From: Butyricimonas synergistica DSM 23225
GTDB lineage: Bacteria; Bacteroidota; Bacteroidia; Bacteroidales; Marinifilaceae
Assembly: GCF_000379665.1 (NCBI RefSeq)
Contig: NZ_KB903359.1
Coordinates: forward strand, 1,031,475 to 1,095,474
Direction: 5' to 3'
DNA length: 64,000 nucleotides
Part shown: positions 36,684 to 47,791 of the stretch, one piece after another
Position numbering within the stretch: position 1 is the first letter of the stretch
Layout of the letters: every line of letters starts with the position of its first letter
Notes under the pieces: model-generated
The model's database searches: none
What the model was told of the DNA's origin: nothing
Seen by the model: the letters and a program-made list of their open reading frames with translations, nothing else
Position numbers and translations under genes: made by a program

Positions 36684-38777
36684 TTAAGACTCTACGATCA
36701 AATTTGTAAAATCTCCCGTGATACCCGTGTATTGCCGGGAATACTCGAACAAAGCAAAACGAGCCTCCGTCTGTCCTTCCGAATAATGCCATATAGAAAA
36801 ATAATCCTCGACATCTTCTCCCAATTCTTCCAATTGACGTAAATATGCTGCGATAGATTTATTCTCTACAATATAAATATCTCCAATATTATCCACACCA
36901 GGACTATGCCTACGATTCACGTCCAACGAAAAACGCAAAATACGTTTCCCCTCTTTCGTCAATCCCACGGTCACGAAAGTCATACTCTTCCCTATTCCCG
37001 GCAAATTCATCACGTTCCGGTCGGTAGCTAAAAAAGGTTGGTCATACTTATCCAGCAAGCGGGCAAGACCGGGATTTAAAAGTTCCGGCTGCTCCAATAT
37101 CTTCAATACTTCATTTTCCAATTCTTGCGACAATTGCCCGTACACTTTTTCTTCTTTCACCTCTTGCTCTGATCGACTATTCGGGGCAAACAAGGCATAA
37201 TTCTCACCAAATCCCTTTACTGAAAAAGTATAATAAGTCAAAACGCCAATCTTATTCAACTCTTCCCGCAATCTTGCCGTATGTCCTCGTCGGGAAGCAG
37301 CCACGGTAAACACAAGCTGATTCGTGATAATCCATCCGGCATCCAGTAACCGACGTACCGCTTGCACCACCTCTTCCGTGATTTCCAAAGGGGACTCGAA
37401 ATGCGTTTGTATAAAAAATTGTTGTATTCCCGCGTGTACCGCTTTTTCCCGGAACCGTTTCAACACATCAATCAATCCGTCATCAATCCGGCTCGGTAAA
37501 TATGCCAACAGGCGAGACCCCAATCTTACCCGTTGAATTTCAGCATACTTCTTTCCTTTCACACGATACTTATTCGTCTCTATTTTACGAACAGCCATCT
37601 GATAAACAGCATCCAATATCTTTTCTAACGTCGAATTCTGACTCATCAAAGCATCCCCACCTGTGATTAAAATATCTCGTAATTGAGAATCATACTCGTA
37701 ATAAGTCATCAGGCGTTCCATCTTGCGTTCCCAGCCTTCAACCGGCTTCAATCGTTCCAGATTAAAATTCAAATGTCCTTTCTGGAAATCATACATCCGT
37801 TGGCAAAGAGCGCACAATCCTCCACAAGCTCGTCCCATGGAATCCGGAATAAAAATAGCGACTTCCGGATAACGCCGATGAATATTTGTCGAGTTCGGCA
37901 ACAACCATCCCGCGGCATTAGGCTTGCCGGCTTCCACGACATCCTCTTTCTCCCAAGCTTGAATATGTCCAAAATGCACCACCAGTTCACGGGAATAAAT
38001 CACGTAACTCCGAATCGTGGAATCATCATATCCTCGTTCCTTAATACTTAATAAAGACAAATAATAAGGTGTCACGAAAAACGGGATACCCTTCAATTTC
38101 GCATCATGCAAAATATCCATAGTCTTATCTGATAATGTATTATCTAAAAACAGATTCAATTCATCCGGATCCCGTATAGCCATCGACAAATGAAATTTAT
38201 AATCTTTCCACCATTCGTCAATCAACCCTCGTTTCTCTCCATCTTCCATTTCCGGCGTGAAACGGTAACGGGAATTCATCTTATTTCTCCGTTCGATCTT
38301 CCCGATCAACAACTGACAAATTCGCACTCTATTTTCCCGGCGTTCATAACTAACATCTTCATCTATACCCACCTTCCAACGCTTTCTCCAAGATTTGCTT
38401 TGCTCACTGGAAGGCAAAACATCAAAACTATCTTGATACTGCTTGAACAAAAAATACCGATCAATCAAAAAATCCCGGTGTATATCCATGGCTTCTCCCC
38501 GTAACGCCTCCCACAGCCATTTTATCGGCTCGTAACGGATTTTCTCTCCTGTCGAAAAATCATGTATATACCGGGAACGATTCACGAACATTCTAAAAAA
38601 TCGTCGTATAGAAAGAGGGGAAGGACGTCTGATTAAAGTTGCCCGAATATATTCTTTCAGGAATCCCTCGAAATCTCTCCAATCGCCGCATTCTTTGGCT
38701 GCTTGTGCTATACCCGGGAAATCCCTTTCAAACAAATCAATTAATTCGGTATACGAATATTTCAGTACATTTCTCAC
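36684..38777 (-). CDS. KamA-family radical SAM protein (lysine 2,3-aminomutase-like)
   Basis: The protein has 697 residues from a GTG at 38777, chosen because AGGAGG lies 9 bases ahead; the GTG at 38783 is too close and the upstream ATGs lack a site. The radical SAM cluster motif is CGGLCALC (CxxxCxxC). SAM and substrate-pocket segments include DILITGGDALMS and FFIQTHFESPLEITEE. It is much longer than true lysine aminomutases (about 415-470), with an extended N-terminal helical region. The reaction is therefore uncertain. It lies 60 bases upstream of the GH20 gene, perhaps by chance. Confidence 0.83.
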   Translation of the reverse strand: MRNVLKYSYTELIDLFERDFPGIAQAAKECGDWRDFEGFLKEYIRATLIRRPSPLSIRRFFRMFVNRSRYIHDFSTGEKIRYEPIKWLWEALRGEAMDIHRDFLIDRYFLFKQYQDSFDVLPSSEQSKSWRKRWKVGIDEDVSYERRENRVRICQLLIGKIERRNKMNSRYRFTPEMEDGEKRGLIDEWWKDYKFHLSMAIRDPDELNLFLDNTLSDKTMDILHDAKLKGIPFFVTPYYLSLLSIKERGYDDSTIRSYVIYSRELVVHFGHIQAWEKEDVVEAGKPNAAGWLLPNSTNIHRRYPEVAIFIPDSMGRACGGLCALCQRMYDFQKGHLNFNLERLKPVEGWERKMERLMTYYEYDSQLRDILITGGDALMSQNSTLEKILDAVYQMAVRKIETNKYRVKGKKYAEIQRVRLGSRLLAYLPSRIDDGLIDVLKRFREKAVHAGIQQFFIQTHFESPLEITEEVVQAVRRLLDAGWIITNQLVFTVAASRRGHTARLREELNKIGVLTYYTFSVKGFGENYALFAPNSRSEQEVKEEKVYGQLSQELENEVLKILEQPELLNPGLARLLDKYDQPFLATDRNVMNLPGIGKSMTFVTVGLTKEGKRILRFSLDVNRRHSPGVDNIGDIYIVENKSIAAYLRQLEELGEDVEDYFSIWHYSEGQTEARFALFEYSRQYTGITGDFTNLIVES

Positions 38778-38970
38778 CTTCACGTTCCTCCTTTTTCTAT
38801 TGGTTAAACAAAAACACGGCATAAAATACCATAGCGTCATCGGACGCCCTCGAAAGCCATGGGTTGGCATGTATTTATACAGAAAGTAAATACCTGAGGT
38901 TTACAAATTTAATAAAAAAGAAGAAGAAGGCAAGAAACAGGATAGTTAAAAAACGTATTTACAAAATAAA

Positions 38971-38998
38971 CCCCAAAAATCACATCCGACTTTTGGGG
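38971..38998 (-). terminator. Terminator after the deaminase gene
   Basis: CCCCAAAA (38971-38978) pairs with TTTTGGGG (38991-38998). Read leftward it is followed by TTTATTTTG. Confidence 0.7.
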
Positions 38999-39020
38999 CT
39001 CTTTCTATTTTTTATAAAGC

Positions 39021-39494
39021 TCAATATGCCACTTTATCATTCTTCGCCTGCCAAAGTTTAAACTCTTCTCCGGCACCCTCTTCCCGCTGATTCGTGAAAG
39101 GGATAAAACGTTGAGCCCCATCCAACACAATCTCTTTATAGATAAAAGAATCATCAAATCCACCCTCAGCCGCATCCTCTTTCGTGCAAGCATAATACAC
39201 GGCTTTCGGGCGAGCCCAATAAATAGCTCCCAAACACATCGGGCATGGCTCACAACTGGAATAAATCTCGCATCCCGTCAATTGAAAAGAATTCAACCCC
39301 TGGCACGCCTTACGAATAGCATTCACCTCGGCGTGTGCGGTCGGGTCATTATCCGGGACCACCGTGTTTCCGGAAGAGGCGATAATCTCCCCATCCTTCA
39401 CGACAACAGCCCCAAAAGGACCTCCCGTCCCATTCTTCACGTTCTCCACGGCAACACGAATTGCCTCCTTCATAAATTCACTATTATAAGCCAT
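39021..39494 (-). CDS. Nucleoside/guanine deaminase (CDA fold)
   Basis: The 157-residue zinc enzyme has the cytidine-deaminase signature: HAEVNAIRKA holds the zinc His and proton-shuttle Glu, and PCPMC the two Cys ligands. The C-terminus (GFDDSFIYKEI, EFKLWQAKNDKVAY) resembles the GuaD-type guanine deaminases more than the tRNA deaminase TadA. The likely reaction is guanine to xanthine plus ammonia. It precedes lgt's stop by 26 bases on the same strand as lgt and secA. Confidence 0.88.
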   Translation of the reverse strand: MAYNSEFMKEAIRVAVENVKNGTGGPFGAVVVKDGEIIASSGNTVVPDNDPTAHAEVNAIRKACQGLNSFQLTGCEIYSSCEPCPMCLGAIYWARPKAVYYACTKEDAAEGGFDDSFIYKEIVLDGAQRFIPFTNQREEGAGEEFKLWQAKNDKVAY

Positions 39495-39520
39495 GAACTA
39501 TTTTAGATTTTAAATTTACC

Positions 39521-40381
39521 CTATTTTTTCATTTTTACTTTTGCACTTTCAACAATCAACGGTTTCCTGTTTCTCCAAATCATGTAAATCCCGACAAGTA
39601 CAAAAGGTATACTCAACCATTGTCCCATGTTCAAGGTCATCGAAGCCTCGAAAGCCTCTTGATTTTCTTTCACGAATTCAATAAAGAAACGAGCCGTGAA
39701 AATCAATATCAGAAACATTCCGAAAAGAAAACCTTGTTTATCTTTCACGTTCGTTCTCCAATACAGATGCATCAGCACAGCAAAACTAATCAAATAACAA
39801 ATTGCCTCGTACAATTGTGCGGGGTGACGAGGTAATTCGGGATGCTCGATACCGTGCCCGTGAATAAAGATAAATCCCCACGGCAAATTAGTCGGAAGTC
39901 CCACAATCTCCGAGTTCATCAGATTTCCCATCCGAATAAAGAAACCTGCCAGAGCAATAGGAATTACAGCACGGTCTAAGATCCAAAAAATAGACTTTTT
40001 ACTCACCTTCTTGGAATAATACCACAATCCCGCGATAATCCCGATCGCCGCACCATGGCTCGCTAATCCCTGATACCCGGTGAACTTAAACGGACTCAAC
40101 TGGAAAGGCAAAATAATCTCTAACAAATGGTTCTGATAATACTCCCATCCATAAAAGAAACAATGTCCCAAACGGGCTCCGATTACGGTCGCCACGGCAA
40201 CATATATCCACAACTTATCCAACCATTGCTGACTCAACCCTTCCGATTTGAACATCTTCTCTTCTACCTTGTAGCCGCAAACAAACGCCAAAGCAAACAA
40301 CAAGCCGTAATAACGAATAGAGAAGCCTCCTAAATTAAAAATCTCGGGACTAACGTCCCAATTGATAAATAATGAAACCAT
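39521..40381 (-). CDS. lgt: Prolipoprotein diacylglyceryl transferase
   Basis: This 286-residue inner-membrane enzyme with about seven membrane segments transfers diacylglycerol to the lipobox Cys of prelipoproteins. Family motifs include IRYYGLLFA, YQGLASHGAAIG and the signature GFFIRMGNLMNSEIVG. It serves the many lipoproteins encoded in this window. It lies 88 bases after the secA stop, on the same strand. Confidence 0.96.
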   Translation of the reverse strand: MVSLFINWDVSPEIFNLGGFSIRYYGLLFALAFVCGYKVEEKMFKSEGLSQQWLDKLWIYVAVATVIGARLGHCFFYGWEYYQNHLLEIILPFQLSPFKFTGYQGLASHGAAIGIIAGLWYYSKKVSKKSIFWILDRAVIPIALAGFFIRMGNLMNSEIVGLPTNLPWGFIFIHGHGIEHPELPRHPAQLYEAICYLISFAVLMHLYWRTNVKDKQGFLFGMFLILIFTARFFIEFVKENQEAFEASMTLNMGQWLSIPFVLVGIYMIWRNRKPLIVESAKVKMKK

Positions 40382-40469
40382 AACGATTCTGTGATTTTAT
40401 AATTTATGATTAAGAGACTCAATAAAAGCGTAATCGGCAATCATTAAATCTCTCAATCACAAAATCTAT

Positions 40470-43400
40470 TTATTCTTCTCTACCGTGGCAATTCTTGTAC
40501 TTTTTCCCACTTCCGCAAGGACAAGGATCATTACGTCCCACCTTAGGACCCACTTTCACCGGTTCAACCTTACGAGGTCCTTGATTGGTCTGTGCGGCAG
40601 GGGCATCAGAACGTCCCGTACGCATCTTACTCAAATCCGTACGCTTTTCTTCTGCTTGTTTCACTTCCTCGGGAGCCTCGAACGGTATCTGTCCCTTCAT
40701 CAATGTAGAAACCACACTCTTGTTGATCTTATCTACCATTGTCTTGAACAGGTTGAACGACTCGAACTTATAGATCAATAACGGGTCTTTTTGCTCGTAA
40801 GTAGCATTCTGAACCGATTGTTTCAAATCATCCATCTCACGCAAGTGCTCTTTCCACGCGTCGTCAATATGGGCAAGCATAATTGATTTCTCGTATGCAC
40901 GAACCAACTCTTCGCCTTCCGTGCGATATGCCTTTTCAAGGTTCGTAACCACGTTATACATCTTCTTGCCATCCGTGAAAGGGACCACGATATTTTTGAA
41001 CATCTCTCCTCTTTGCTCGAACACATTCTTGATTACCGGATACGCCTGTTTCGCGATACCTTCCACCTTGCGGGAGAACGTATCTCTCGTTTCTTTATAT
41101 AACTTTTCGGTCAAATCGGATGCCGACATCTTCTGGAATTCCTCTTCTTTTATATCGAAATTCACGGATAGATATTTCAACACATCCAATCGGAAAGCTT
41201 CCACCTCATTATTTTCCTTGTGTTCTTCAACCAAAGCCTCGCAAACATCATACATATTATTCGCGATATCGACACCGATTCTCTCCCCGAGCAACGCATG
41301 CCTTCTCTTCTTGTATATCACCTCACGTTGAGAGTTCATCACGTCGTCATACTCCAGCAAACGCTTACGGATACCGAAGTTATTCTCCTCCACCTTCCGT
41401 TGCGCACGTTCAATGGACTTCGTAATCATCGAGTGTTGGATAACATCACCTTCCTCGTGTCCCAAGCGGTCCATCACACGAATAATTCTCTCGGAACTGA
41501 AAAGACGCATCAAATCATCTTCCAACGACACGAAGAACTGGGATGAACCCGGGTCTCCCTGACGTCCGGCACGACCTCTTAACTGACGGTCTACACGACG
41601 AGATTCATGACGTTCCGTACCGATAATGGCCAAACCTCCGGCAGCACGTACCTCCGGACTCAACTTGATATCCGTACCACGACCCGCCATATTGGTTGCA
41701 ATCGTAACCACTTGCGATTTACCGGCTTCAGCAACGATATCAGCCTCCCGTTGATGTAACTTCGCGTTCAACACGTTATGCTTGATTCCGCGCATTTTCA
41801 ACATACGGCTCAATAACTCAGACACCTCGACAGAAGTCGTTCCCACCAACACGGGACGCCCGACTTCTACCAATTTGGTAATTTCCTCGATAACTGCATT
41901 ATATTTCTCCCGCTTTGTCTTGTACACGTAATCATTCGCATCTTTCCGGATAATCGGTTTATTCGTCGGGATAACCACAACATCCAATTTATAGATGTCC
42001 CATAACTCACCCGCTTCAGTTTCAGCCGTACCGGTCATACCAGCCAGCTTATGATACATACGGAAATAATTCTGCAATGTAATCGTGGCAAATGTTTGCG
42101 TGGCAGCTTCCACTTTCACATTTTCTTTCGCCTCGATAGCCTGGTGCAAACCGTCTGAATAACGACGACCTTCCATGATACGTCCAGTCTGCTCGTCCAC
42201 GATCTTCACCTTATTATCGATCACCACGTACTCCACGTCCAACTCGAACAAGGTGTACGCCTTCAACAACTGGTTCACCGTGTGCACCCGTTCCGATTTA
42301 GCAGCATAACTTTGAACCAACTGGTCTTTCTTCTCGACCTTCTCTTCATCCGTCAAGTTAGACTTGTCAATCTCTGCCAACTCTGAACCGATATCCGGCA
42401 ATATAAAGAATGTCGGGTCTTCTCCCGCTGCCGTAATCGTATCGTGTCCCTTATCCGTTAAATCGATAGAATTCAATTTCTCGTCGATCACGAAATAAAG
42501 CTCATCCGTGATCTCGGGCATACGGCGGTTATTCTCCTGCATATATATATTCTCGGTTTTTACCAAAGTCGCCTTATTTCCCTGTTCACTCAAGAACTTG
42601 ATTAATGGCTTATATTTCGGTAATCCCTTGAAAGCTCTCAACAACAATATAGCCCCCTGTTCCTCTTGTTTCCGGTCCCCACTGGCAAGCAAAGTCTTCG
42701 CCTCGTTAAAAATTCGTGATACCAATTCACGTTGCATACGAACCAACTTCTCAACACGAGGTTTATACTCGTCAAACATCTGGATATCCCCCTTCGGTAC
42801 AGGACCGGAAATAATCAACGGGGTACGGGCATCATCAATCAACACGGAATCCACCTCATCCACGATAGCGTAATTATGCTTCCGTTGCACAAGGTCTTCC
42901 GGGTGTATCGCCATATTATCTCTCAAATAATCGAAACCGAATTCATTATTCGTACCGAAAGTAATATCCGCCTGATAAGCCTGTCTTCTTTCAGGGGAAT
43001 TAGGTTCCGTCTTATCAATACAATCTACTGACAATCCATGAAACATATATAACGGTCCCATCCACTCGGAGTCACGTTTAGCCAAATAGTCATTGACCGT
43101 TACCACGTGTACGCCTCGTCCGGTTAAAGCATTCAGGAAAACAGGCAAAGTAGCCACCAACGTCTTACCTTCACCGGTCGCCATCTCGGCAATCTTACCC
43201 TGGTGCAACACGGAACCTCCGATCAGCTGCACGTCATAGTGCACCATATCCCAAGTTATCTCGGTTCCTCCGGCAAGCCATGAATTGAAATAAACGGCAT
43301 CGTCACCGTCAATCTCCACGAAATCCTTGCTTACCGCCAAATTCCGGTCAAAATCCGTAGCCTTCACCACGATTTCCTTGTTCTCGGTAAACCGTCTTGC

Positions 43401-43757
43401 AGTATCCTTCATCACGGCAAAAGCCACTGGCAGAATTTCATTCAAGACATCTTCCAGCTTTTTGTCGATCTGTTCTTCCAGCTTATCAATCCGATTATAT
43501 ATTTCCTCTCTTTCTTCAATAGAAGGTTTATCATTTTCGACCTTTGCTTTCAACGCGGCAATCTCATCCTCTTCCGATTTCACGTGAGCGTGTATCTTCG
43601 CCTTCAAATCGGCAGACACCTTTCTCAGGTCATCATTGCTCAAGCCTTTGATCTTCTCCCACTCCGTATTTACTTTTTTCACAACCGGTAACAACTCTTT
43701 CATATCACGGTCAGCCTTGTTACCGAACAACTTCTTTAATATATCGTTAAATCCCAT
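40470..43757 (-). CDS. secA: Protein translocase ATPase SecA
   Basis: This 1095-residue motor drives secretion through SecYEG. Walker A is [14 protein letters not shown], the DEAD-like Walker B includes [21 protein letters not shown], and the second NBD carries [12 protein letters not shown] and [23 protein letters not shown]-type motifs (shown only in part). The zinc-binding SecB-interaction tail ends the protein: [19 protein letters not shown]. It is longer than E. coli SecA (901), as usual in Bacteroidota. A TTGAAAA repeat lies directly upstream. Confidence 0.97.
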   Translation of the reverse strand: MGFNDILKKLFGNKADRDMKELLPVVKKVNTEWEKIKGLSNDDLRKVSADLKAKIHAHVKSEEDEIAALKAKVENDKPSIEEREEIYNRIDKLEEQIDKKLEDVLNEILPVAFAVMKDTARRFTENKEIVVKATDFDRNLAVSKDFVEIDGDDAVYFNSWLAGGTEITWDMVHYDVQLIGGSVLHQGKIAEMATGEGKTLVATLPVFLNALTGRGVHVVTVNDYLAKRDSEWMGPLYMFHGLSVDCIDKTEPNSPERRQAYQADITFGTNNEFGFDYLRDNMAIHPEDLVQRKHNYAIVDEVDSVLIDDARTPLIISGPVPKGDIQMFDEYKPRVEKLVRMQRELVSRIFNEAKTLLASGDRKQEEQGAILLLRAFKGLPKYKPLIKFLSEQGNKATLVKTENIYMQENNRRMPEITDELYFVIDEKLNSIDLTDKGHDTITAAGEDPTFFILPDIGSELAEIDKSNLTDEEKVEKKDQLVQSYAAKSERVHTVNQLLKAYTLFELDVEYVVIDNKVKIVDEQTGRIMEGRRYSDGLHQAIEAKENVKVEAATQTFATITLQNYFRMYHKLAGMTGTAETEAGELWDIYKLDVVVIPTNKPIIRKDANDYVYKTKREKYNAVIEEITKLVEVGRPVLVGTTSVEVSELLSRMLKMRGIKHNVLNAKLHQREADIVAEAGKSQVVTIATNMAGRGTDIKLSPEVRAAGGLAIIGTERHESRRVDRQLRGRAGRQGDPGSSQFFVSLEDDLMRLFSSERIIRVMDRLGHEEGDVIQHSMITKSIERAQRKVEENNFGIRKRLLEYDDVMNSQREVIYKKRRHALLGERIGVDIANNMYDVCEALVEEHKENNEVEAFRLDVLKYLSVNFDIKEEEFQKMSASDLTEKLYKETRDTFSRKVEGIAKQAYPVIKNVFEQRGEMFKNIVVPFTDGKKMYNVVTNLEKAYRTEGEELVRAYEKSIMLAHIDDAWKEHLREMDDLKQSVQNATYEQKDPLLIYKFESFNLFKTMVDKINKSVVSTLMKGQIPFEAPEEVKQAEEKRTDLSKMRTGRSDAPAAQTNQGPRKVEPVKVGPKVGRNDPCPCGSGKKYKNCHGREE

Positions 43758-43769
43758 ACTTTTTTATAA

Positions 43770-43797
43770 TTGAAAATTGAAAATTGAAAATTGAAAA
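43770..43797. repeat. TTGAAAA repeat upstream of secA
   Basis: Four exact TTGAAAA heptamers in a row lie 12 bases before the secA start. The same element recurs near 12789 and 63704. Confidence 0.9.
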
Positions 43798-43853
43798 TGA
43801 TAAAACACAGTTTATCCCTTCAATCGTAAATCTAGAATCATAAATTTAAAATT

Positions 43854-44174
43854 TCAGCATTTCCCCGGCGCTCGTATGGGATTAGCTGCAACTTCCGGAA
43901 CTTTCCATCCCGGAAGAACAAGTGGTGAATAAGAATAATAAATTTTTACACGATCTATCGAAGCTGTATAATTCGGATGACTAGAAATACCATAATCCCA
44001 ATCATCAACAGTCCTTTTATCCGTGCAGACCGTTATAATTTTCTCGGTAGGAGAAGAAATCAACAAACGATAGCTGTCATTCGCCACGGGGACATTTCCG
44101 GCACGCACTCCTATCGGGAGAGTTGCCACACACCCGGCAAATACATATAAAGCAGCTATTAAATATTTGTTCAT
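43854..44174 (-). CDS. Small exported protein of unknown function
   Basis: The protein has 106 residues from the ATG at 44174; an ATG 6 bases upstream is possible. The N-terminus (MNKYLIAALYVFAGCVATL) looks like a signal peptide, possibly a lipoprotein signal given AGC. The rest has no motif that I recognise and ends with PIRAPGKC. It lies between secA and upp on the same strand. Reading frame length and signal support a real gene, but there is no homology evidence. Confidence 0.5.
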   Translation of the reverse strand: MNKYLIAALYVFAGCVATLPIGVRAGNVPVANDSYRLLISSPTEKIITVCTDKRTVDDWDYGISSHPNYTASIDRVKIYYSYSPLVLPGWKVPEVAANPIRAPGKC

Positions 44175-44246
44175 TTCCATGACGTCAAAGATAATGCTTT
44201 AATCTAAACCTTCAACTTTTAGCTTTCAGTTTTTATCTTTTACTTC

Positions 44247-44903
44247 TCACAATTTTTCTCCGAAAGCAAGATCTCCCGCATCCCCAATACCCGGGTCGAT
44301 ATAACAACTCTCCGTCAAACCCTCGTCCATGGCCCCCGTCCATATCGTAACCGGCTCATCTTTCAAAGCCTCCGTGATCTTTGCTAATCCCTGGCGACTG
44401 GATACAATTGCAGCTATATGCGTGTGGGCGGGTTTCCCGCCTTGCTTCAACAATTCATGATAAGCCACCACTATTGAAGCCCCCGTTGCCAACATCGGGT
44501 CTACCAACAACAACTGCTTTCCCTCCAAACTTGGTGTATAAATAGAATCGAAACGTATTTCAAAATCAATATGATTCTCCTTGTATTTTCTTCTTGCAGA
44601 AATAAAAGCATTCCCAGCACGGTCAAAATAATTCAAAAAACCTTGATGAAAAGGAAGTCCCGCACGCAACACGGAAGCCACCACCACATCTTCATCTGCC
44701 AGCCTCACGTCAGCCACGTTGATCGGCGTCTGCACCTGACGCGATGAATAACGAAAAGTCTTACTAATCTCGTAAGCCATAATCTCCCCCACCCTCTCCA
44801 AATTCCGTCTGAAACGTAAAGGATCTTTCTGTATCTCCCGATCCCTAAGCTCTGCCAAAAAACGATTGTAAACCGAATCCTCCTTGTTAATAATATACAC
44901 CAT
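44247..44903 (-). CDS. upp: Uracil phosphoribosyltransferase
   Basis: The 218-residue enzyme of pyrimidine salvage makes UMP from uracil and PRPP. The PRPP loop is DPMLATGASIV. The uracil-binding C-terminal stretch includes SCYIDPGIGDAGDLAFG, and the internal VASVLRAGLPFHQGF matches the family. Length is normal. It lies leftward, with the DUF308 gene 44 bases upstream on the same strand. Confidence 0.95.
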   Translation of the reverse strand: MVYIINKEDSVYNRFLAELRDREIQKDPLRFRRNLERVGEIMAYEISKTFRYSSRQVQTPINVADVRLADEDVVVASVLRAGLPFHQGFLNYFDRAGNAFISARRKYKENHIDFEIRFDSIYTPSLEGKQLLLVDPMLATGASIVVAYHELLKQGGKPAHTHIAAIVSSRQGLAKITEALKDEPVTIWTGAMDEGLTESCYIDPGIGDAGDLAFGEKL

Positions 44904-44947
44904 TATATATTTTCTTTAATAAAACTATCGTAAACACACGAATTCCC

Positions 44948-45565
44948 TCAATTTTCTATTTCCTCGTACTCCGCGTCCTCGATCTCCCCGCCTCCCATTT
45001 TCTGCTGTTGCTCGGACTCGTGAGCCTCTTTTCGCATTTGATTAATCCGGCGTTGGTTAATTAAATCGGTAATCCCGTAGAAAATAGATATAGCCCCGAA
45101 AAACGTGATAATTCCCTCTTTCGCGGAAAACGGGTTCGCGAAGATAACCACTCCTGCCAAAAGCACGATCACCGGGAACAAATAACTCATTCCGCTAATT
45201 TGCCCGAATCTCCTGGCAGAAGTAAGAACAACCAGTTGCCCGATACCCGCCACGACTAAAATAAATCCTAACAGATACATCAATATATTCGTGAAAGTAT
45301 CCGCCATCACCCACAACAGGATACCCAGAATAATACTTCCGATCCCGTTAAAAGAAATCAACCCTCTTGGGGAGCCGTCCCCTTGATCTCTCAAGGAAAC
45401 CAAAAAAGAAACGATCCCGGCAACACAAAATACGGCACCGATAATCTTAACCGTGTAATTCAAAACTTCTGTCGGCCACAGCACGAGTACAACCCCCATC
45501 ACGATTGCCACGATCGACCTCACCATCGTTCTTTTATAAGACCCGGAAGAAAATATAATCTGCAT
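44948..45565 (-). CDS. DUF308/HdeD-type membrane protein
   Basis: The protein has 205 residues from the ATG at 45565 (MQIIFSSGSYKRT); the longer frame begins at a TTG. There are about six hydrophobic segments in the HdeD/DUF308 arrangement (AIVMGVVLVLWP, IGSIILGILLWVMAD, VIVLLAGVVIFANP). The C-terminus is charged (QQQKMGGGEIEDAEYEEIEN). HdeD-like proteins are linked to acid stress in enterobacteria; the role here is unknown. Confidence 0.82.
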   Translation of the reverse strand: MQIIFSSGSYKRTMVRSIVAIVMGVVLVLWPTEVLNYTVKIIGAVFCVAGIVSFLVSLRDQGDGSPRGLISFNGIGSIILGILLWVMADTFTNILMYLLGFILVVAGIGQLVVLTSARRFGQISGMSYLFPVIVLLAGVVIFANPFSAKEGIITFFGAISIFYGITDLINQRRINQMRKEAHESEQQQKMGGGEIEDAEYEEIEN

Positions 45566-45632
45566 AATTATTATTTTAAGTAATTTCAATCAAATTCACC
45601 CAACGAAAGTAATGATTTTTTCTGAAATAATT

Positions 45633-45654
45633 AAGCCGGACGAGCGCCCGGCTT
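45633..45654 (-). terminator. Terminator after htpG
   Basis: AAGCCGG (45633-45639) pairs with CCGGCTT (45648-45654). The hairpin lies just after the htpG stop, read leftward. Confidence 0.65.
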
Positions 45655-45661
45655 AACTTTT

Positions 45662-47713
45662 TTATTTTATTAATTCCACGCTTCGCTTGACAAACTTGTT
45701 CAAAGCCTCTCCTTTCAATAGTCCATTCGCCAACAATGCCAAGTCAATTAACTGACCTACAACCTTATTACCCTTACCGTATTCTTCCAGCAAACTTTTT
45801 TTCCGTGTCTGCAAATCAGAAATAGCTTTACTGTATTCAGCCTTCCGGTCCTTATCCACTTGCGGAATTTCCTCCTCTTTCTTACCCTTATTCAATTCAT
45901 CCAACTCCGCTTGTTTCTTCTCGGTTTCCTTAATCTCGAAATAAATCGGCTCTAGCTTAGCCTGCATCTCGTTCTTTTCTTCTTCGAGAATAGCGTTCAC
46001 CAGCTTGTGATCCGTGTTCACGACCAACGTGTACTGGTCGCCCATGGCTCCATAGAATCCCATTCCCGGATTCATTGCCGCCATATCCTTCATACGGCGC
46101 ATAAACTCGGAACGCGTCACAATCACCGGATCGCCATTCTCACCCATCGCCTCGAAATTCACCATAAACATCCCCCCGTCTTGCGGCAATTGAGAAGAGA
46201 ACACGGCACGTAACTCTTCTTGCTCCTCATGACTCAAAGCCACCTCTTTCACGTCCTCTTTCGGGATCAGCTTATCAATCACGTCCGAATCCACCCGCAC
46301 GAAACGATGCTCCGGATTCTTTTGTTCCAGGTGATTAATAAAGTGCGTATCCAGCTGACCGTCCATCAGCAACACATCATACCCTTTTCCCTTTGCCGTC
46401 TCGATATACGTGTATTGCTCCTTCACCTCCGTCGCGTACAAGAATACCACTTTTTTATCTTTATCCGTCTGATTAGCCTTGATCAAATTCTCGTACTCCT
46501 CGTAAGTGAAATATTTTCCCTCGGTATTCTTGAACAAGAAAATACTCTTTGCCCGTTCATCAAACTTCTCGTCCGTCAACATACCGTATTGGATGAAAAT
46601 CTTCAAATCATCCCACTTCTTCTCGTAATCCTCACGCTTGTTCGTGAAAATATCATTCAAACTATCGGCAACTTTCTTCGTGATATGACTGGAAATCTTC
46701 TTCACGTTACGGTCGCTTTGCAGGTAAGAACGCGATACATTCAACGGAATGTCCGGAGAATCGATTACCCCGTGCAATAACGTCAAATATTCCGGCACAA
46801 TCCCTTCCACGGAATCCGTCACGTACACTTGATTGCTATACAGTTGTATTTTATTCTTCTGTATCTCGAACTTGTTATCAATCTTCGGGAAATACAAAAT
46901 ACCGGTTAAATTAAACGGGTAATCCACATTCAAATGAATATGGAACAAAGGATCTTGAGCCATCGGGTACAACTCGCGGTAGAACTTCTCGTAATCCTCC
47001 TCCTTCAAATCCGCCGGTTTACGTGTCCATGCCGGATTCGTGTCGTTAATCACGTTATCCACATCCGTATCCTTGTATTCACCATCTTTCCATTCCTTCT
47101 TCTTCCCGGAAATAATCTCGATAGGCAAGAATTTGCAATATTTCGTCAGCAATTCATTCACCTTCGTATCTTCTAGAAAATCCTTCTCCTCCTCGTTGAT
47201 ATACATGATAATATCCGTACCCCGCTCGGCTTTCTCCGTCTCTTCCAAAGAGTATTCCGGGTTTCCCTCGCACGACCATTTCACCGCTTTCGCCCCCTCT
47301 TTATAAGATTTCGTCACGATCTCCACCTTGTCACTCACCATGAACGAAGAATAGAAACCTAACCCGAAATGCCCGATAATAGCAGCAGCGTTATCCTTGT
47401 ATTTATTCATGAACTCCTCCGCACCGGAAAAAGCAATTTGGTTAATATACTTTTCTACCTCTTCTTGGGTCATCCCGATACCGTTATCCGACACCGTCAA
47501 CGTGCCTGCCGCTTTGTCAGCCTTCACCCTTACTTTCAACTCACCAAGCTCACCCTTGAACTCCCCGTTCGAAGCCAATACTTTCATCTTCTGCGAGGCA
47601 TCCACCGCATTCGAAACAATTTCTCTCAAGAAAATATCATGATCCGAATACAAAAACTTCTTGATAATCGGGAACAAATTCCCTGTTGAAACTCCTATCT
47701 TTCCTGTTGACAT
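45662..47713 (-). CDS. htpG: Molecular chaperone HtpG (Hsp90)
   Basis: This 683-residue cytosolic chaperone has a GHKL ATPase N-domain with EIVSNAVDAS, DNGIGMTQEEVE and GHFGLGFYSSFMV. A middle domain includes NVSRSYLQSDR, and the C-terminal dimer domain follows. It folds or remodels client proteins under stress. A 15-bp palindrome and TGGCA-type words lie in the region upstream (47770-47806) and may regulate it. Confidence 0.97.
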   Translation of the reverse strand: MSTGKIGVSTGNLFPIIKKFLYSDHDIFLREIVSNAVDASQKMKVLASNGEFKGELGELKVRVKADKAAGTLTVSDNGIGMTQEEVEKYINQIAFSGAEEFMNKYKDNAAAIIGHFGLGFYSSFMVSDKVEIVTKSYKEGAKAVKWSCEGNPEYSLEETEKAERGTDIIMYINEEEKDFLEDTKVNELLTKYCKFLPIEIISGKKKEWKDGEYKDTDVDNVINDTNPAWTRKPADLKEEDYEKFYRELYPMAQDPLFHIHLNVDYPFNLTGILYFPKIDNKFEIQKNKIQLYSNQVYVTDSVEGIVPEYLTLLHGVIDSPDIPLNVSRSYLQSDRNVKKISSHITKKVADSLNDIFTNKREDYEKKWDDLKIFIQYGMLTDEKFDERAKSIFLFKNTEGKYFTYEEYENLIKANQTDKDKKVVFLYATEVKEQYTYIETAKGKGYDVLLMDGQLDTHFINHLEQKNPEHRFVRVDSDVIDKLIPKEDVKEVALSHEEQEELRAVFSSQLPQDGGMFMVNFEAMGENGDPVIVTRSEFMRRMKDMAAMNPGMGFYGAMGDQYTLVVNTDHKLVNAILEEEKNEMQAKLEPIYFEIKETEKKQAELDELNKGKKEEEIPQVDKDRKAEYSKAISDLQTRKKSLLEEYGKGNKVVGQLIDLALLANGLLKGEALNKFVKRSVELIK

Positions 47714-47791
47714 AACTCTATATTTTTAATTTAATTGTACTTCAAATTTTTACGACAATTAAATGACAATTGTTATGCCAAAAAACATTCT

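Noticed and set aside
47745-47790. Sigma-54-like TGGCA...TTGTC upstream of htpG
   Set aside because: The spacing and the second half do not match the -24/-12 consensus.
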